Shown here piece by piece: positions 45,139 to 54,138 of a stretch of 64,000 bases of DNA. The notes under the pieces are model-generated. The model was not told the DNA's origin. It did not search any database and worked only from the letters and a program-made list of their open reading frames with translations. The first letter of the stretch is position 1. Every line of letters starts with the position of its first letter. Source of the stretch: Ferribacterium limneticum (lineage in GTDB: Bacteria; Pseudomonadota; Gammaproteobacteria; Burkholderiales; Rhodocyclaceae). Location of the stretch: the NCBI RefSeq assembly GCF_020510565.1, contig NZ_CP075189.1, positions 124,001 through 188,000 of the forward strand. Direction: 5' to 3'. The translations under genes were made by a program, and so were the position numbers.

Positions 45139-45681
45139 ATGCGCCTCCACCTGATCCGCCACCCAAAGCCGAGCATCGAACCGGGCATTTGCTACGGTCA
45201 ACTGGAAATTTCGGCCAAAATTGAAATGGCCGAAGTCGCCCGCCTGCGCGCCGAATTGCCACACGGCCTGCCGCTGTGGAGCAGTCCGTTGATGCGTTGC
45301 CGGCAACTGGCCGAGCGGCTTCACCCGCAGCCGATCATCGACGCGCGGCTGGCCGAAATGAATTTTGGCGACTGGGAAGGCAGGCCCTGGGATGACATTC
45401 CGCGCCACGAGCTTGATGCCTGGGCCGCCGACGTCGCCGGCTACGCGCCGCCCGGCGGCGAGTCGCCGGGCGCCTTGCAACAGCGGGCGCTGGCTTTCGT
45501 GGCCGGGCTGGATGTGCCGGAAGCCGTGGTCGTCACCCACGCCGGTATCATCCGCACCTTGCTCGCCCACTGGCAGAACCTGCCGCCAGCGCGCTGGAGC
45601 GAGCTGAAAATCGGCTTTTCGACAGTAACGAGCGTGTCCCTCTCGCGCGACAGCGCCGACCTGATTCGCCTGAATCGGTAG
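45139..45681 (+). CDS. cobC: alpha-ribazole phosphatase (histidine phosphatase family)
   Basis: 180 residues. LHLIRHPKP holds the catalytic His (the usual RHG is RHP, as in many CobC), with SSPLMRCRQLAERL, EMNFGDWEGRPWDDI and VVVTHAGIIRTLLA with the second His. It dephosphorylates alpha-ribazole phosphate for cobalamin assembly. It is on the cobTS strand but separated from them by the methyltransferase-like and HEPN genes. A dispersed-repeat copy encodes CYGQLEISAKIEM at residues ~19-31. Note the symbol clash with the PLP enzyme at 33.5 kb. Confidence 0.9.
   Translation: MRLHLIRHPKPSIEPGICYGQLEISAKIEMAEVARLRAELPHGLPLWSSPLMRCRQLAERLHPQPIIDARLAEMNFGDWEGRPWDDIPRHELDAWAADVAGYAPPGGESPGALQQRALAFVAGLDVPEAVVVTHAGIIRTLLAHWQNLPPARWSELKIGFSTVTSVSLSRDSADLIRLNR
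45191..45227 (-). repeat. dispersed GTTGACCG repeat, copy 11 (in cobC phosphatase)
   Basis: GCTACGGTCAACTGGAAATT then TCGGCCAAAATTGAAATG: full-length with both A/T arms. It is read in a different frame from most copies, as YGQLEISAKIEM. Confidence 0.88.
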
Positions 45682-45714
45682 AATGTCGACTTTCGTATTC
45701 GACGACCGCCCTCT

Positions 45715-47508
45715 GTGACGCAAAACTCAAGCTCCGCCTATTCCAACAGCCAGATTTATCGCCGCCTGCTGACCTGGGTTCGGCCGCACTGGCGCGTTTT
45801 TGCCCTGGGCGTACTCGGCATGGTGATGACTGCGGCGACCGAGCCGCTGTTCCCGGCGCTCATGAAGCATCTGCTCGACAGCGGCTTCGTTGCCAAGGAC
45901 GAGACCGACATCATCCTGATTCCCGCTGCAATGATCGGCATTTTCATCATCCGCGGCGTGTCCACTTACGCCAGCGGCTACTCGATGGCCTGGGTCGCCG
46001 CCAAGGTCGTGCTCGATCTGCGGCAAGCCATGTTCCGGCGCCTGCTCTCGCTGCCGACCAAGTTCTACGACGACCAGTCCACCGGCACCCTGATTTCCAA
46101 GGTGGCCTACGACGTGACCAACGTCACCCAAGCCGCCACCGGTGTGCTCACCACGGTCATCCGCGACACCTTGACCATCCTCGGCCTGCTCGGCTTCCTG
46201 CTTTATCTCGACTGGAAACTGACGATGATTGCCCTGACCGTCGGCCCGATCATCCTTGGCGTCATCAAGATTTTCAGCAAACGCCTGCGGGCGGCCAGCC
46301 GCTCGGGCTATTCGGCCATGGGCCTGATTACCCATATCCTCGAAGAAGCCGTCGGCGCGCACAAGGTCGTCAAGATTTTCGGTGGCCAGAAATACGAGGC
46401 GGCCCGTTTCGACGGGGCGACCAACGTCTACCGCCGCGCCACCATGCGCGAAGCCGCCGCCGCCGCGGCCACCGTGCCGCTGACCCAGGTCGCTGCCGCG
46501 ACCTCGGTGGCCATCATCACCTACATCGCCTTGCGCCAGTCGGCAGGGCCGAACGGCACCACGGTCGGCGAGTTCCTCTCCTTCGTTACGGCCCTGCTCA
46601 TGCTGCTCGCCCCGGTCAAACGCCTGACCGACGTCAGCAACCCGCTGCAACGCGGTCTGGCCGCCGCCGAAAGCGTCTTCCAGGTGCTCGACGAATTGCC
46701 TGAGGATGACACCGGCGGCGTTGAACTGCAGCGGGCCAGCGGCCACCTCAAATTCGATCAGGTCAATTTCAGCTATCCCGGCACCAGCCGGCCGGCGCTC
46801 CAGGACATCAATCTGGACATCATGCCGGGCCAGACGGTGGCGCTGGTCGGCGCTTCGGGCAGCGGCAAGACAACGATGGCGGCGCTGATTCCGCGCTTCT
46901 ATCACCTGACCACCGGCCGCCTGCTGCTCGATGGCCACCACGTCGACGAACTCAAGCTCGAGAGCCTGCGCAACAACATCGCGCTGGTCAGTCAGGATGT
47001 CGTGCTGTTCAACGACACCGTCCGCGCCAACATCGCCTACGGTTTCGCCGGCCAATCCACCGAAGAAGAAATCATTGCCGCCGCCAAGGCCGCCAACGCC
47101 TGGGAATTCATCGGCCAGATGGACAAGGGCCTGGATACCGAAGTCGGCGAAAACGGCGTCAAGCTCTCCGGCGGCCAGCGCCAACGCCTCGCCATCGCCC
47201 GCGCCTTCCTCAAGAATGCCCCGATCCTGATCCTCGACGAAGCCACCTCGGCCCTCGACACCGAATCCGAACGCCTCATCCAGGCCGCCCTCGACACCCT
47301 GATCGTCGGCCGCACCACCATCGTCATCGCCCACCGCCTATCGACCATCGAACGTGCTGACTTGATCGTCGTGCTTGAACAGGGGCGGATCGTCGAACGT
47401 GGCCGCCATGGCGAATTGCTGGCGCAGGATGGTGTTTATGCCAAGTTGCAGCGCTTGCAACGCGAATCGCTTACCGGCGAATCGCTGATCGATAACGCAG
47501 GCGCTTGA
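45715..47508 (+). CDS. msbA: lipid A export ABC transporter MsbA
   Basis: 597 residues from a GTG start. An N-terminal six-helix exporter domain is followed by an ATPase with Walker A VGASGSGKTTM, signature KLSGGQRQRLAIARAFLKNAP, Walker B ILILDEATSALD and switch His IVIAHRLST. It flips lipid A-core across the inner membrane. It opens an LPS-related cluster. Its 3' end overlaps the convergent glycosyltransferase by 38 bp. TFIIRGVSTYASGYSM-type membrane segments fit MsbA rather than other exporters. Confidence 0.92.
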   Translation: MTQNSSSAYSNSQIYRRLLTWVRPHWRVFALGVLGMVMTAATEPLFPALMKHLLDSGFVAKDETDIILIPAAMIGIFIIRGVSTYASGYSMAWVAAKVVLDLRQAMFRRLLSLPTKFYDDQSTGTLISKVAYDVTNVTQAATGVLTTVIRDTLTILGLLGFLLYLDWKLTMIALTVGPIILGVIKIFSKRLRAASRSGYSAMGLITHILEEAVGAHKVVKIFGGQKYEAARFDGATNVYRRATMREAAAAAATVPLTQVAAATSVAIITYIALRQSAGPNGTTVGEFLSFVTALLMLLAPVKRLTDVSNPLQRGLAAAESVFQVLDELPEDDTGGVELQRASGHLKFDQVNFSYPGTSRPALQDINLDIMPGQTVALVGASGSGKTTMAALIPRFYHLTTGRLLLDGHHVDELKLESLRNNIALVSQDVVLFNDTVRANIAYGFAGQSTEEEIIAAAKAANAWEFIGQMDKGLDTEVGENGVKLSGGQRQRLAIARAFLKNAPILILDEATSALDTESERLIQAALDTLIVGRTTIVIAHRLSTIERADLIVVLEQGRIVERGRHGELLAQDGVYAKLQRLQRESLTGESLIDNAGA

Positions 47509-48466
47509 GGAAAAAGAAAGGCGCCAGCAACCAGGGGGCTGCCGCGTAGGTCAGGATACGCAGGCGAAAATCGGCGGGAAGCATGCTGTACTCAAGGCAG
47601 AGACCGATTTTCCGGCCCAGGCCTTTGCTTGCAAACATGCTTTCGATGAACAGTTCTTTTTTGAGTTTCTCGTCCAGCACCGCCAGCGTAGCCGGGCTGG
47701 CGCCGAGTTCGCGGGCATTGTCCAGCATGCAGCGCAACTCGGTCTTGGTACTGTTGATCTTTCGGGTCAGTCCCTTGATCACCGTGGCAGCGTCCAGGAC
47801 TTTTTGCTTGCTGGTCAGGCCGCCACGCCGGTAATTGACCAGCGGAACTGGCAGCGTGATGGCCGTTGCCAAACCAATCGCCCGGAAGGCCATCACCATG
47901 TCCTCGCCGACCGCCCCTTTGGGCATGCCGCCAAAACGGTCGAACAGGCGACGCGTCCATGCCTGCGCCGCGCCGATCACGTGGGGAGGCGAACGGCTCC
48001 AGTCATCCAGCGATCGATATTTCTCCAGTTGGCCGATCCGGATCGTGCCCTGAATCCTGCCTGACTGATCCATATCGAACAGATAGGCGCCGATCAAATC
48101 GGGCTTGCGCTCGTGAGCAAGCCAGAACTCGACAACGGTGCTGACCCGCGCCGGTAGTGAAACGTCGTCGCCGCCGGCGATGAAGATCAATTCACCTGAG
48201 GACTGTCTGACCGCCTGATCGATGTTGCCGCCGATGCCGAGATTTTCCTGGTTGCACAACAGTTTGATGCGATGTGGCCCGGTATAGCCATCAAGACATG
48301 CCTTGATCTGCTCGACGGTGCCATCTTTTGAGGCGTCATCGGAGATGACGATTTCCAGATTCGTGTAGTCCTGGGCCAGAGCGCCGGCGATTGCTTCGCT
48401 TATGGTGTCCTGCTGGTTGTAGCAAAGCAGTAGCACGGTGACCGGGGGCAGAGGGGTGTTGCTCAT
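47471..48466 (-). CDS. family 2 glycosyltransferase
   Basis: 331 residues of the GT-A fold. VTVLLLCYNQQDTISEAIAGALAQDY and EIVISDDASKDGT are the nucleotide-sugar-binding start, and IAGGDDVSLP is the metal-binding DXD-like region. A C-terminal hydrophobic/basic segment (APWLLAPFFFLKRLRYR) probably contacts the membrane. It likely adds a sugar in LPS or O-antigen. It overlaps the next gene upstream (GT4) by 4 nt and the msbA 3' end. Confidence 0.85.
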   Translation of the reverse strand: MSNTPLPPVTVLLLCYNQQDTISEAIAGALAQDYTNLEIVISDDASKDGTVEQIKACLDGYTGPHRIKLLCNQENLGIGGNIDQAVRQSSGELIFIAGGDDVSLPARVSTVVEFWLAHERKPDLIGAYLFDMDQSGRIQGTIRIGQLEKYRSLDDWSRSPPHVIGAAQAWTRRLFDRFGGMPKGAVGEDMVMAFRAIGLATAITLPVPLVNYRRGGLTSKQKVLDAATVIKGLTRKINSTKTELRCMLDNARELGASPATLAVLDEKLKKELFIESMFASKGLGRKIGLCLEYSMLPADFRLRILTYAAAPWLLAPFFFLKRLRYRSAIRR

Positions 48467-49533
48467 TTTGACGAGGCGGCTGCCAGCAGTTCGAACAGGA
48501 CATCGAAGTGCTGCGGCAGTGAATAGGGATAGTTGATGTACTGGCCGGGGTTGTCGAGAAGACTCAGTGTGCCGGAGTCCAGTCGTTCCAGTGCTTTTTG
48601 CAGGGCGGCACGCAGCGCCGGCTTATTGCGCTCGAAACGCAGGCAGGCGTGGTCAGAGAGGACTTCGGCGGCGCCGACCGTCGTGGAAAAAATAGCCGGC
48701 GTTCCGCACAGGATGGCCTCCGGACCGACTAGACCGAAGGCTTCGTAATGCGACGCGAGAATGACGGCATCGGCGGCGGCGTAAAGCGCAGGCATGTCGT
48801 CGCGAAAGCCGAGGTTGATGACATTGGGCGCATTCAGCGGTGTTTTTCCGGCCACCACGAGGCGAACCAGCGGGTCGAAACCCTCCAGTGCCTCGAGAAT
48901 CAGGTCTGCTCCCTTGAGGGCGTGGTTATTGGACGGGAAGAGCAGCATCAAATCGCCGGAAGACAGGCCGAGCGACTGTCTCGTTTGTTCCCGGGTATTC
49001 CTTGTGGCGAGCGAGAACTTGTCGGTATCCACTGGCGGGTAAAGCGTGACAACCTTGTCTGGATCTATTCCGTAGTGTTTGACGATTTCCCTGGCAACCT
49101 TGGCCGAGTGGGAAACGATGCGTTTTGCCTGCAGGTAGAGCGCGGTTTCCCGGGTAACGGTGGCGCGATCGAAAAATCCGATCCTTTTTTTGCCACGATC
49201 AAGTAAATGACCAAGATGCGTGCCGCCGACAATGCACAAGTCAGGACCGGGCGCCCGTGAAATGCCGATGGATGGCCACTCGTTGCAGCACTTGCCATAG
49301 GCGCGCGACTCGAACAGATAGTTGTTCAGGCGGGAAAAAGGTGTCCTGTCGGGCATGACAACGAATTCGACCCCTTGCGGGGCGGTGCCTGGCCATTCGA
49401 GCTGGCGGGTAACGATGCGGCAGGGGATTTTTTGTTTTGCGGCATAAGAGATCAGGTCGAGTACGTGCCGCTCCATGCCGCCGCCGGATCGAATGGAGTG
49501 GAAAATCAGATTGAAGCCTGGCAACGGGGTCAT
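48463..49533 (-). CDS. family 4 glycosyltransferase
   Basis: 356 residues from ATG 49533 (an in-frame ATG at 49566 is an alternative). GT-B fold: HSIRSGGGMERHVLDLI near the start. The C-terminal donor site has LLFPSNNHALKGADLILEALEGF and ILASHYEAFGLVGPEAILCGTPAIFSTTVGAAEVL, where the E...E pair (EAFGLVGPE) fits retaining GT4 enzymes. It probably acts in LPS outer-core or O-antigen synthesis with the coupled GT2. Confidence 0.87.
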   Translation of the reverse strand: MTPLPGFNLIFHSIRSGGGMERHVLDLISYAAKQKIPCRIVTRQLEWPGTAPQGVEFVVMPDRTPFSRLNNYLFESRAYGKCCNEWPSIGISRAPGPDLCIVGGTHLGHLLDRGKKRIGFFDRATVTRETALYLQAKRIVSHSAKVAREIVKHYGIDPDKVVTLYPPVDTDKFSLATRNTREQTRQSLGLSSGDLMLLFPSNNHALKGADLILEALEGFDPLVRLVVAGKTPLNAPNVINLGFRDDMPALYAAADAVILASHYEAFGLVGPEAILCGTPAIFSTTVGAAEVLSDHACLRFERNKPALRAALQKALERLDSGTLSLLDNPGQYINYPYSLPQHFDVLFELLAAASSK

Positions 49534-49662
49534 GTCGATATGAGCTGTCGGTAAGCCTGCAGCCATGGTGGCGGCCAGCGATGGGCTGGCGTCGGCGAAA
49601 ATAGGCCGGAAAGTGTATCATCCGCCCACCCCAGAGAGCCGTCCGGTAGCCCCTACGAGTTT

Positions 49663-50766
49663 ATGATCGCGTCCGTTTTTCCTCCGCCCAAGCGTGTTTT
49701 GGTGATTCGCTTGCAGAATCATGGCGATGTGCTGCTGACGACACCGATTTTCTCAGCCCTCAAGCAACAATTTCCAGAGGTGGAGGTTGATGCGCTGGTC
49801 TTTGCCGAAACGGTTCCAATGCTTGTCGCGAATCCGGATCTGACGAAGGTGTGGGCGTTGCCGCGTGGCAAGCAGGTTGGCCGGGGACTGCGTCGGGTCA
49901 ATGCATTCATTCAATTGATGCTGGGTATTCGTCGTCGTCGCTACGATTGGGTCTTGCATCTCAATGACCAGTGGCCGGGAGCCCTTGCCGCCGCCGTCAG
50001 TGGCGCTTCGCTACGGTTCGGCTACGAGATGGAGAAGCGGGATTTCTGGCTGTGGCGAAAGATATTTCCGGTGCGTATCGTGCCGACTTTTGCCGGTCAC
50101 ATGGTCGAAAAAAACCTGGCTGTACTGGAGGCGCTTGGCGTGCCTGTCGATCCTTTGTGCGCGCCGTGCACCATGGGCTTCTCCGGGCAGGATGCCGAAC
50201 TGGTAAACAGGAAACTCGCCGAAGCGGGGGTGACAGGAAAATATGTTCTGGTTCACCCGACCTCGCGTTGGTTCTTCAAATGCTGGGAAGACGACCGTTT
50301 TGCCGAGGTGATTTCGGCGCTTGCCGGTTCCGGTTGGCAGGTGGTGTTGACCTCGGCGCCAGATCAGCGTGAAGTTGACCTCGTCGATGGCCTGCTGCGT
50401 CGGGGGAGCCACCCCGGAGTGGTGTCGTTGGCCGGCCAGCTTACGCTGCCGCAACTGGCTGCAGCAATTTCCGGGGCGACATTGTTCATCGGCGTCGATT
50501 CCGTGCCCATGCATATGGCGGCGGCGCTTGGCGTGCCGCTCGTTGCCCTGTTCGGGCCGACGCATGTCCACATCTGGCGACCCTGGAGTGATCGTGCCGA
50601 GGTGATTCATGCGGCCGACTACGGCTCCTTGATTGCTCCGAATGACGTAGATACATCGACATCCGAGCGTTACCTTTCGAATATTCCCGTGCAGCCCGTG
50701 CTCGACGCCGTGTGGCGGCAATTGGCGCGTTTCGCCGAGGAGAAGCAGGTGGCCGATGTTGCCTGA
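49663..50766 (+). CDS. family 9 glycosyltransferase (LPS heptosyltransferase-like, WaaQ type)
   Basis: 367 residues. It starts RVLVIRLQNHGDVLLTTPIFSALKQQFP. C-terminal motifs are VLVHPTSRWFFKCWEDDRFAEVI and LFIGVDSVPMHMAAALGVPLVALFGPTHVHIWRPW, typical of ADP-heptose:LPS heptosyltransferases, nearest in style to RfaQ/WaaQ. It is divergent from the GT4 gene and overlaps the ligase gene by 11 nt. Confidence 0.9.
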   Translation: MIASVFPPPKRVLVIRLQNHGDVLLTTPIFSALKQQFPEVEVDALVFAETVPMLVANPDLTKVWALPRGKQVGRGLRRVNAFIQLMLGIRRRRYDWVLHLNDQWPGALAAAVSGASLRFGYEMEKRDFWLWRKIFPVRIVPTFAGHMVEKNLAVLEALGVPVDPLCAPCTMGFSGQDAELVNRKLAEAGVTGKYVLVHPTSRWFFKCWEDDRFAEVISALAGSGWQVVLTSAPDQREVDLVDGLLRRGSHPGVVSLAGQLTLPQLAAAISGATLFIGVDSVPMHMAAALGVPLVALFGPTHVHIWRPWSDRAEVIHAADYGSLIAPNDVDTSTSERYLSNIPVQPVLDAVWRQLARFAEEKQVADVA

Positions 50767-51967
50767 TCGTTCCTGGCAGGGCCTTTGGCGCCTTGTGGCG
50801 CTGGGAATATTGCTTTGTTATCCGATCATGGTCGTCAAGTGGATCCCGTTTGGCGGCGGGGCGCGTTACTTGAATGTGCTGGCGGCGCCGGTCTGCCTGA
50901 TATTGTTGTGGCAGGCACCGCGCGACGAGGTCCGGGGGCTGTTGATATCAGCAGTACGCTGGGGGATACCTTTCCTGCCCTTTGTCCTGATTTGGACTTT
51001 TGCTCAGCTATGGCATGACTACGATCCACTGGACCTTAATCCTCCGATGCGCCTGCTCTGGTGTGCACTGCTGTTTCTCGGAGCTCGTCTGGCCGGGGTC
51101 AGTTATCGTCACCTTGCCATCGTTGCTGGGCTTGGCGCGGTCGTTTATTGCAGTGTTGCACTGGTGGAGGTCTACGGCCTTGGCCGGAAACGGGCATGGG
51201 GAGGGACCTATGAAAATCGATTCGGGCAATTCTCGATCTGGGTCGCTTCGCTCTGTTTTCTTCACGTATTTCTGGAAAAAGCAAAAGGTGAATCACGTTC
51301 GTTGAGTGCCCTGCTACTGCTGGCTGGCATGCTCGGGTGTATTTCCACATGGCTTAGCGGATCGCGAGGAGCCTTGTTGGCCTTGTTGGTGTTGATTGCC
51401 ATTGCATTGTTCAGCTCCACTAACCGTAGGCGAGGCTTGCTGTTTGCAATAGCGCTGACGTCAGTCGTGCTTGCTTTCTGTCTGCTTGATGCTCCGACGT
51501 ACCAGCGGCTTGAATTGACATTAGGACAGACGAAGGACTATTTCAGCGAAGCAGAGTTCTCGCCGACATCCGTCGGTATTCGGCTTGAGTTGTACCGTAT
51601 TGCTTTTTTAACCTTCCTTGACCATCCGGTGATCGGTCCCGGTTATACCTCGCTCGAGCAGTTGTATGAGACGCATCCAGCTTTAGGTGTTGCACGCCCG
51701 GAGATGTTGGAGATTCCTGGTTTTCACAACGACTGGTCGGAGACGATTGGCATCGGTGGTGGTCTGCTGTTGGTTTCACTCTTTGGCACATGTCTCTGGA
51801 TGGCTCGGTCTGCACGCAGGAATGTCTACCAACTGGCGTTTCTTGGATTCGCGGTGATATTTAGCTTCAGCGAAATATTCTTTACCAACAAAATGGGTTT
51901 GAGTTTGTTGATGGCAAGTTGGGCACTCTATGCGGCTGCCGAGCAGAATCAAGAGCAAAGTGCATGA
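50756..51967 (+). CDS. O-antigen ligase family membrane protein
   Basis: A 403-residue polytopic membrane protein with ten or more hydrophobic segments and the Wzy/WaaL-type core: GSRGALLALLVLIAIAL and a large periplasmic loop with PTSVGIRLELYRIAFLTFLDHPVIGPGYTSLEQLYETHP, then FHNDWSETIG. It is the likely ligase joining O-antigen or another glycan to lipid A-core. The long loop carries the Arg and His expected in WaaL. Composition drops in GC from here on. Confidence 0.82.
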   Translation: MLPDRSWQGLWRLVALGILLCYPIMVVKWIPFGGGARYLNVLAAPVCLILLWQAPRDEVRGLLISAVRWGIPFLPFVLIWTFAQLWHDYDPLDLNPPMRLLWCALLFLGARLAGVSYRHLAIVAGLGAVVYCSVALVEVYGLGRKRAWGGTYENRFGQFSIWVASLCFLHVFLEKAKGESRSLSALLLLAGMLGCISTWLSGSRGALLALLVLIAIALFSSTNRRRGLLFAIALTSVVLAFCLLDAPTYQRLELTLGQTKDYFSEAEFSPTSVGIRLELYRIAFLTFLDHPVIGPGYTSLEQLYETHPALGVARPEMLEIPGFHNDWSETIGIGGGLLLVSLFGTCLWMARSARRNVYQLAFLGFAVIFSFSEIFFTNKMGLSLLMASWALYAAAEQNQEQSA

Positions 51968-52581
51968 AAATAATCAAGAAATTTCTTTTCCGGCAAGCAG
52001 AGCGGCGCCTAAAAAGAATACCGCCACTGTTTCGCGGACAGGCTAGGTTTGATCTGCATTACCCTAGAAAATATTCGTTCGGGGTCGGCAGCTACGGTTT
52101 GCCCAAAGTTCATGACTGGGATGAGGGCGCGACCTTGAGTATTGGCGCGTACTGTTCCATCGCAATGAATGTCCAGATTTTCCTCGGCGGTCATCATCAT
52201 GGTGAATGGGCGACCACCTATCCGTTTTCAACGATGTTGCCTGATGTCGAGGGTATTCCCCCGGCCAGTTTCAGTCGTGGTGATGTCGTGATCGGCAACG
52301 ATGTCTGGCTTTGTTCCGGTTGCATGGTGCTTTCCGGCGTGACGATTGGCGATGGCGCGATTGTGTCTGCCGGTGCGATTGTGACCCGGAATGTCGAGCC
52401 TTACTCGATTGTCGCAGGTAACCCGGCACGCCATGTTCGCTGGCGATTCGATGAGTCGACACGCGCTGCGCTGTGCAATATGGCCTGGTGGTCATGGAAG
52501 CCGGAAGAGATTGCCAGAATAGCTCATATTTTATGTTGCGATAATATCGACGCGCTAATCGATTATGCCCGTCAGCGATAA
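51964..52581 (+). CDS. CatB-type hexapeptide acetyltransferase
   Basis: 205 residues of the left-handed beta-helix acetyltransferase family. Repeats include LSIGAYCSIAMNVQIFLGGHHHGEW, GDVVIGNDVWLCSGCMVLSGVTIGDGAIVSAGAIVTRNVEPYSIVAGNPARHVRWRFDE. The His in GGHHHGEWATTYPF is the catalytic-site pattern of xenobiotic/sugar acetyltransferases. It overlaps the ligase stop by 4 nt. Probable role: acetylation of a surface sugar. Confidence 0.87.
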   Translation: MKIIKKFLFRQAERRLKRIPPLFRGQARFDLHYPRKYSFGVGSYGLPKVHDWDEGATLSIGAYCSIAMNVQIFLGGHHHGEWATTYPFSTMLPDVEGIPPASFSRGDVVIGNDVWLCSGCMVLSGVTIGDGAIVSAGAIVTRNVEPYSIVAGNPARHVRWRFDESTRAALCNMAWWSWKPEEIARIAHILCCDNIDALIDYARQR

Positions 52582-52652
52582 CTGTTCATGCCGAAATTGT
52601 TGTGTAGATATTGCACTTGCGACCCCGTCTATTTAAATGTGGAGTTTGATTG

Positions 52653-53243
52653 ATGAACGTTTCAACGAAACATCTCGATTTGGGTTGCGGGTTGAATCCA
52701 TTTAACCCTTATTCGCAGGATTTACTCTATGGTTGTGATATCAGGGATATCGGTGATGAATTGATTAATTTCAATTATGAAAAAGTAAATCTTGTTGTTG
52801 CCAAGATTCCGTTTCCTGATCATTTTTTTGATTCTATTTCAGCCATGGACTTTCTGGAACACATTCCTCGGCAAATAGTTTTACCCAACGGTGAGATGTG
52901 TAACCCTTTCGTCAATCTAATGTCGGAAATTCATCGGGTTCTGAAACCAGGCGGTTTGTTTTTTGCGCTGACGCCTTGTTATCCACACCCCTCGGCATTT
53001 GTTGATCCAACGCATGTAAATGTAATAACTGAAGATACTTATTCTTATTTTATTGGCGATAATCCCATCGCATCCATGTACGGGTTTACGGGGCGATTCG
53101 GTGTAAAGAGAGTTTTCTGGGAAATGCCCAAGAATGTGAAACAAGCCAGTGTTTCTAAATTCAGGAAGTGGTATAGGCGTTTTCAACAAGTATGGTTCAG
53201 AGATGGATTGTCCCACCAGTGTTGGGAGTTTGTTGCGCGATAA
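52653..53243 (+). CDS. class I SAM-dependent methyltransferase
   Basis: 196 residues. SAM motif I is STKHLDLGCGLNPFNPYSQ, followed by DFLEHIPRQIV and LMSEIHRVLKPGGLFFALTPCYPHPSAFVDPTHVNVIT. The gene is strikingly A/T-rich compared with the rest of the window, which suggests acquisition with the O-antigen cluster. An ATG directly after TTG is chosen as start. It probably methylates a sugar or lipid-linked intermediate, but the substrate cannot be read. Confidence 0.82.
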   Translation: MNVSTKHLDLGCGLNPFNPYSQDLLYGCDIRDIGDELINFNYEKVNLVVAKIPFPDHFFDSISAMDFLEHIPRQIVLPNGEMCNPFVNLMSEIHRVLKPGGLFFALTPCYPHPSAFVDPTHVNVITEDTYSYFIGDNPIASMYGFTGRFGVKRVFWEMPKNVKQASVSKFRKWYRRFQQVWFRDGLSHQCWEFVAR

Positions 53244-53325
53244 GGTTTGCCTTTATCGGGATTTCCTCCGTGTTTTTTGAATATATTTAAATTGAACTGT
53301 CGTATCTTTGCCTAAAGAAAGCACC

Positions 53326-54132
53326 ATGAGCACGTCTGCCATCCCCAGGATCACCGCCTACATCATTGCCTTTAACGAAGCGCAGAAAATCGCGGCAGCG
53401 GTGAATAGTGTCCTGTGGGCTGACGAAATTATCGTCGCCGATTCGGGTAGCACGGACGGCATGGTCGAAATTGCCGAGAGCCTTGGGGCGCGTGTCGTGC
53501 AGGTGCCGTTCAAGGGCTTTGGCGATCTGCGTAATCAGGCGATTGCTGCCTGTACCCATGACTGGATTTTCAGCCTTGATGCCGATGAGCGGTGCACGCC
53601 GGAGGCGCGCGACGAGATTCTGCGCGTCATCGCCGACTCGGCCAGCCTCGACATGTATTGGATGCCGCGCCGTAATTTCTTCATGGGGCGCTGGATCAAG
53701 CATTCGGGCTGGTATCCGAATTACCGCCAGCCGCAACTATTCCGTCGGGGCAAGATGAGCTACACGATGGAGCCGGTGCACGAGGGTTACGTGCCGCATA
53801 GCGACCGGCCGGTCGGGCATCTGCAGAACCCGATCTGGCAGGTGCCGTTCAAGAACCTGCATGAAGTCGTGCACAAGGCCAACCGCTATTCGACGCTCGG
53901 CGCCGAAAAGCTCACCCTGCGCGGGCGCAAGGGCAGCATGGGCAAGGCGCTGACGCACGGTCTGTGGTCCTTCATCAAGCACTATATTTTCAAGCGCGGT
54001 TTTCTCGATGGCTGGCCGGGTTTCATCATCGCTTTCGGCAATTTCGAGGGCACGTTCTATCGCTACGCCAAGGGCTATGAGATGGATCAGGCCTGGAAGG
54101 TGCCGGAAACGCCGCCGCTGCGCCGGCCCTGA
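53326..54132 (+). CDS. family 2 glycosyltransferase, WaaE/KdtX-like
   Basis: 268 residues. RITAYIIAFNEAQKIAAAVNSVLWADEIIVADSGSTDGMVEIAE and FSLDADERCTPEARDEIL (metal-binding DAD) are followed by PRRNFFMGRWIKHSGWYPNYRQPQLFRRGK and a C-terminal WSFIKHYIFKRGFLDGWPGFIIAF amphipathic segment. This matches LPS core beta-1,4-glucosyltransferases of the WaaE family. The start is taken at ATG 53326; the in-frame extension upstream is short. The GC content returns to normal. Confidence 0.88.
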   Translation: MSTSAIPRITAYIIAFNEAQKIAAAVNSVLWADEIIVADSGSTDGMVEIAESLGARVVQVPFKGFGDLRNQAIAACTHDWIFSLDADERCTPEARDEILRVIADSASLDMYWMPRRNFFMGRWIKHSGWYPNYRQPQLFRRGKMSYTMEPVHEGYVPHSDRPVGHLQNPIWQVPFKNLHEVVHKANRYSTLGAEKLTLRGRKGSMGKALTHGLWSFIKHYIFKRGFLDGWPGFIIAFGNFEGTFYRYAKGYEMDQAWKVPETPPLRRP

Positions 54133-54138
54133 GGCCCT

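Noticed and set aside
45727..47334. Long minus-strand frame opposite msbA
   Set aside because: A shadow of a GC-rich gene; no family motifs, and msbA is unambiguous on the other strand. The same holds for long frames opposite phaC, the GGDEF gene and polA.
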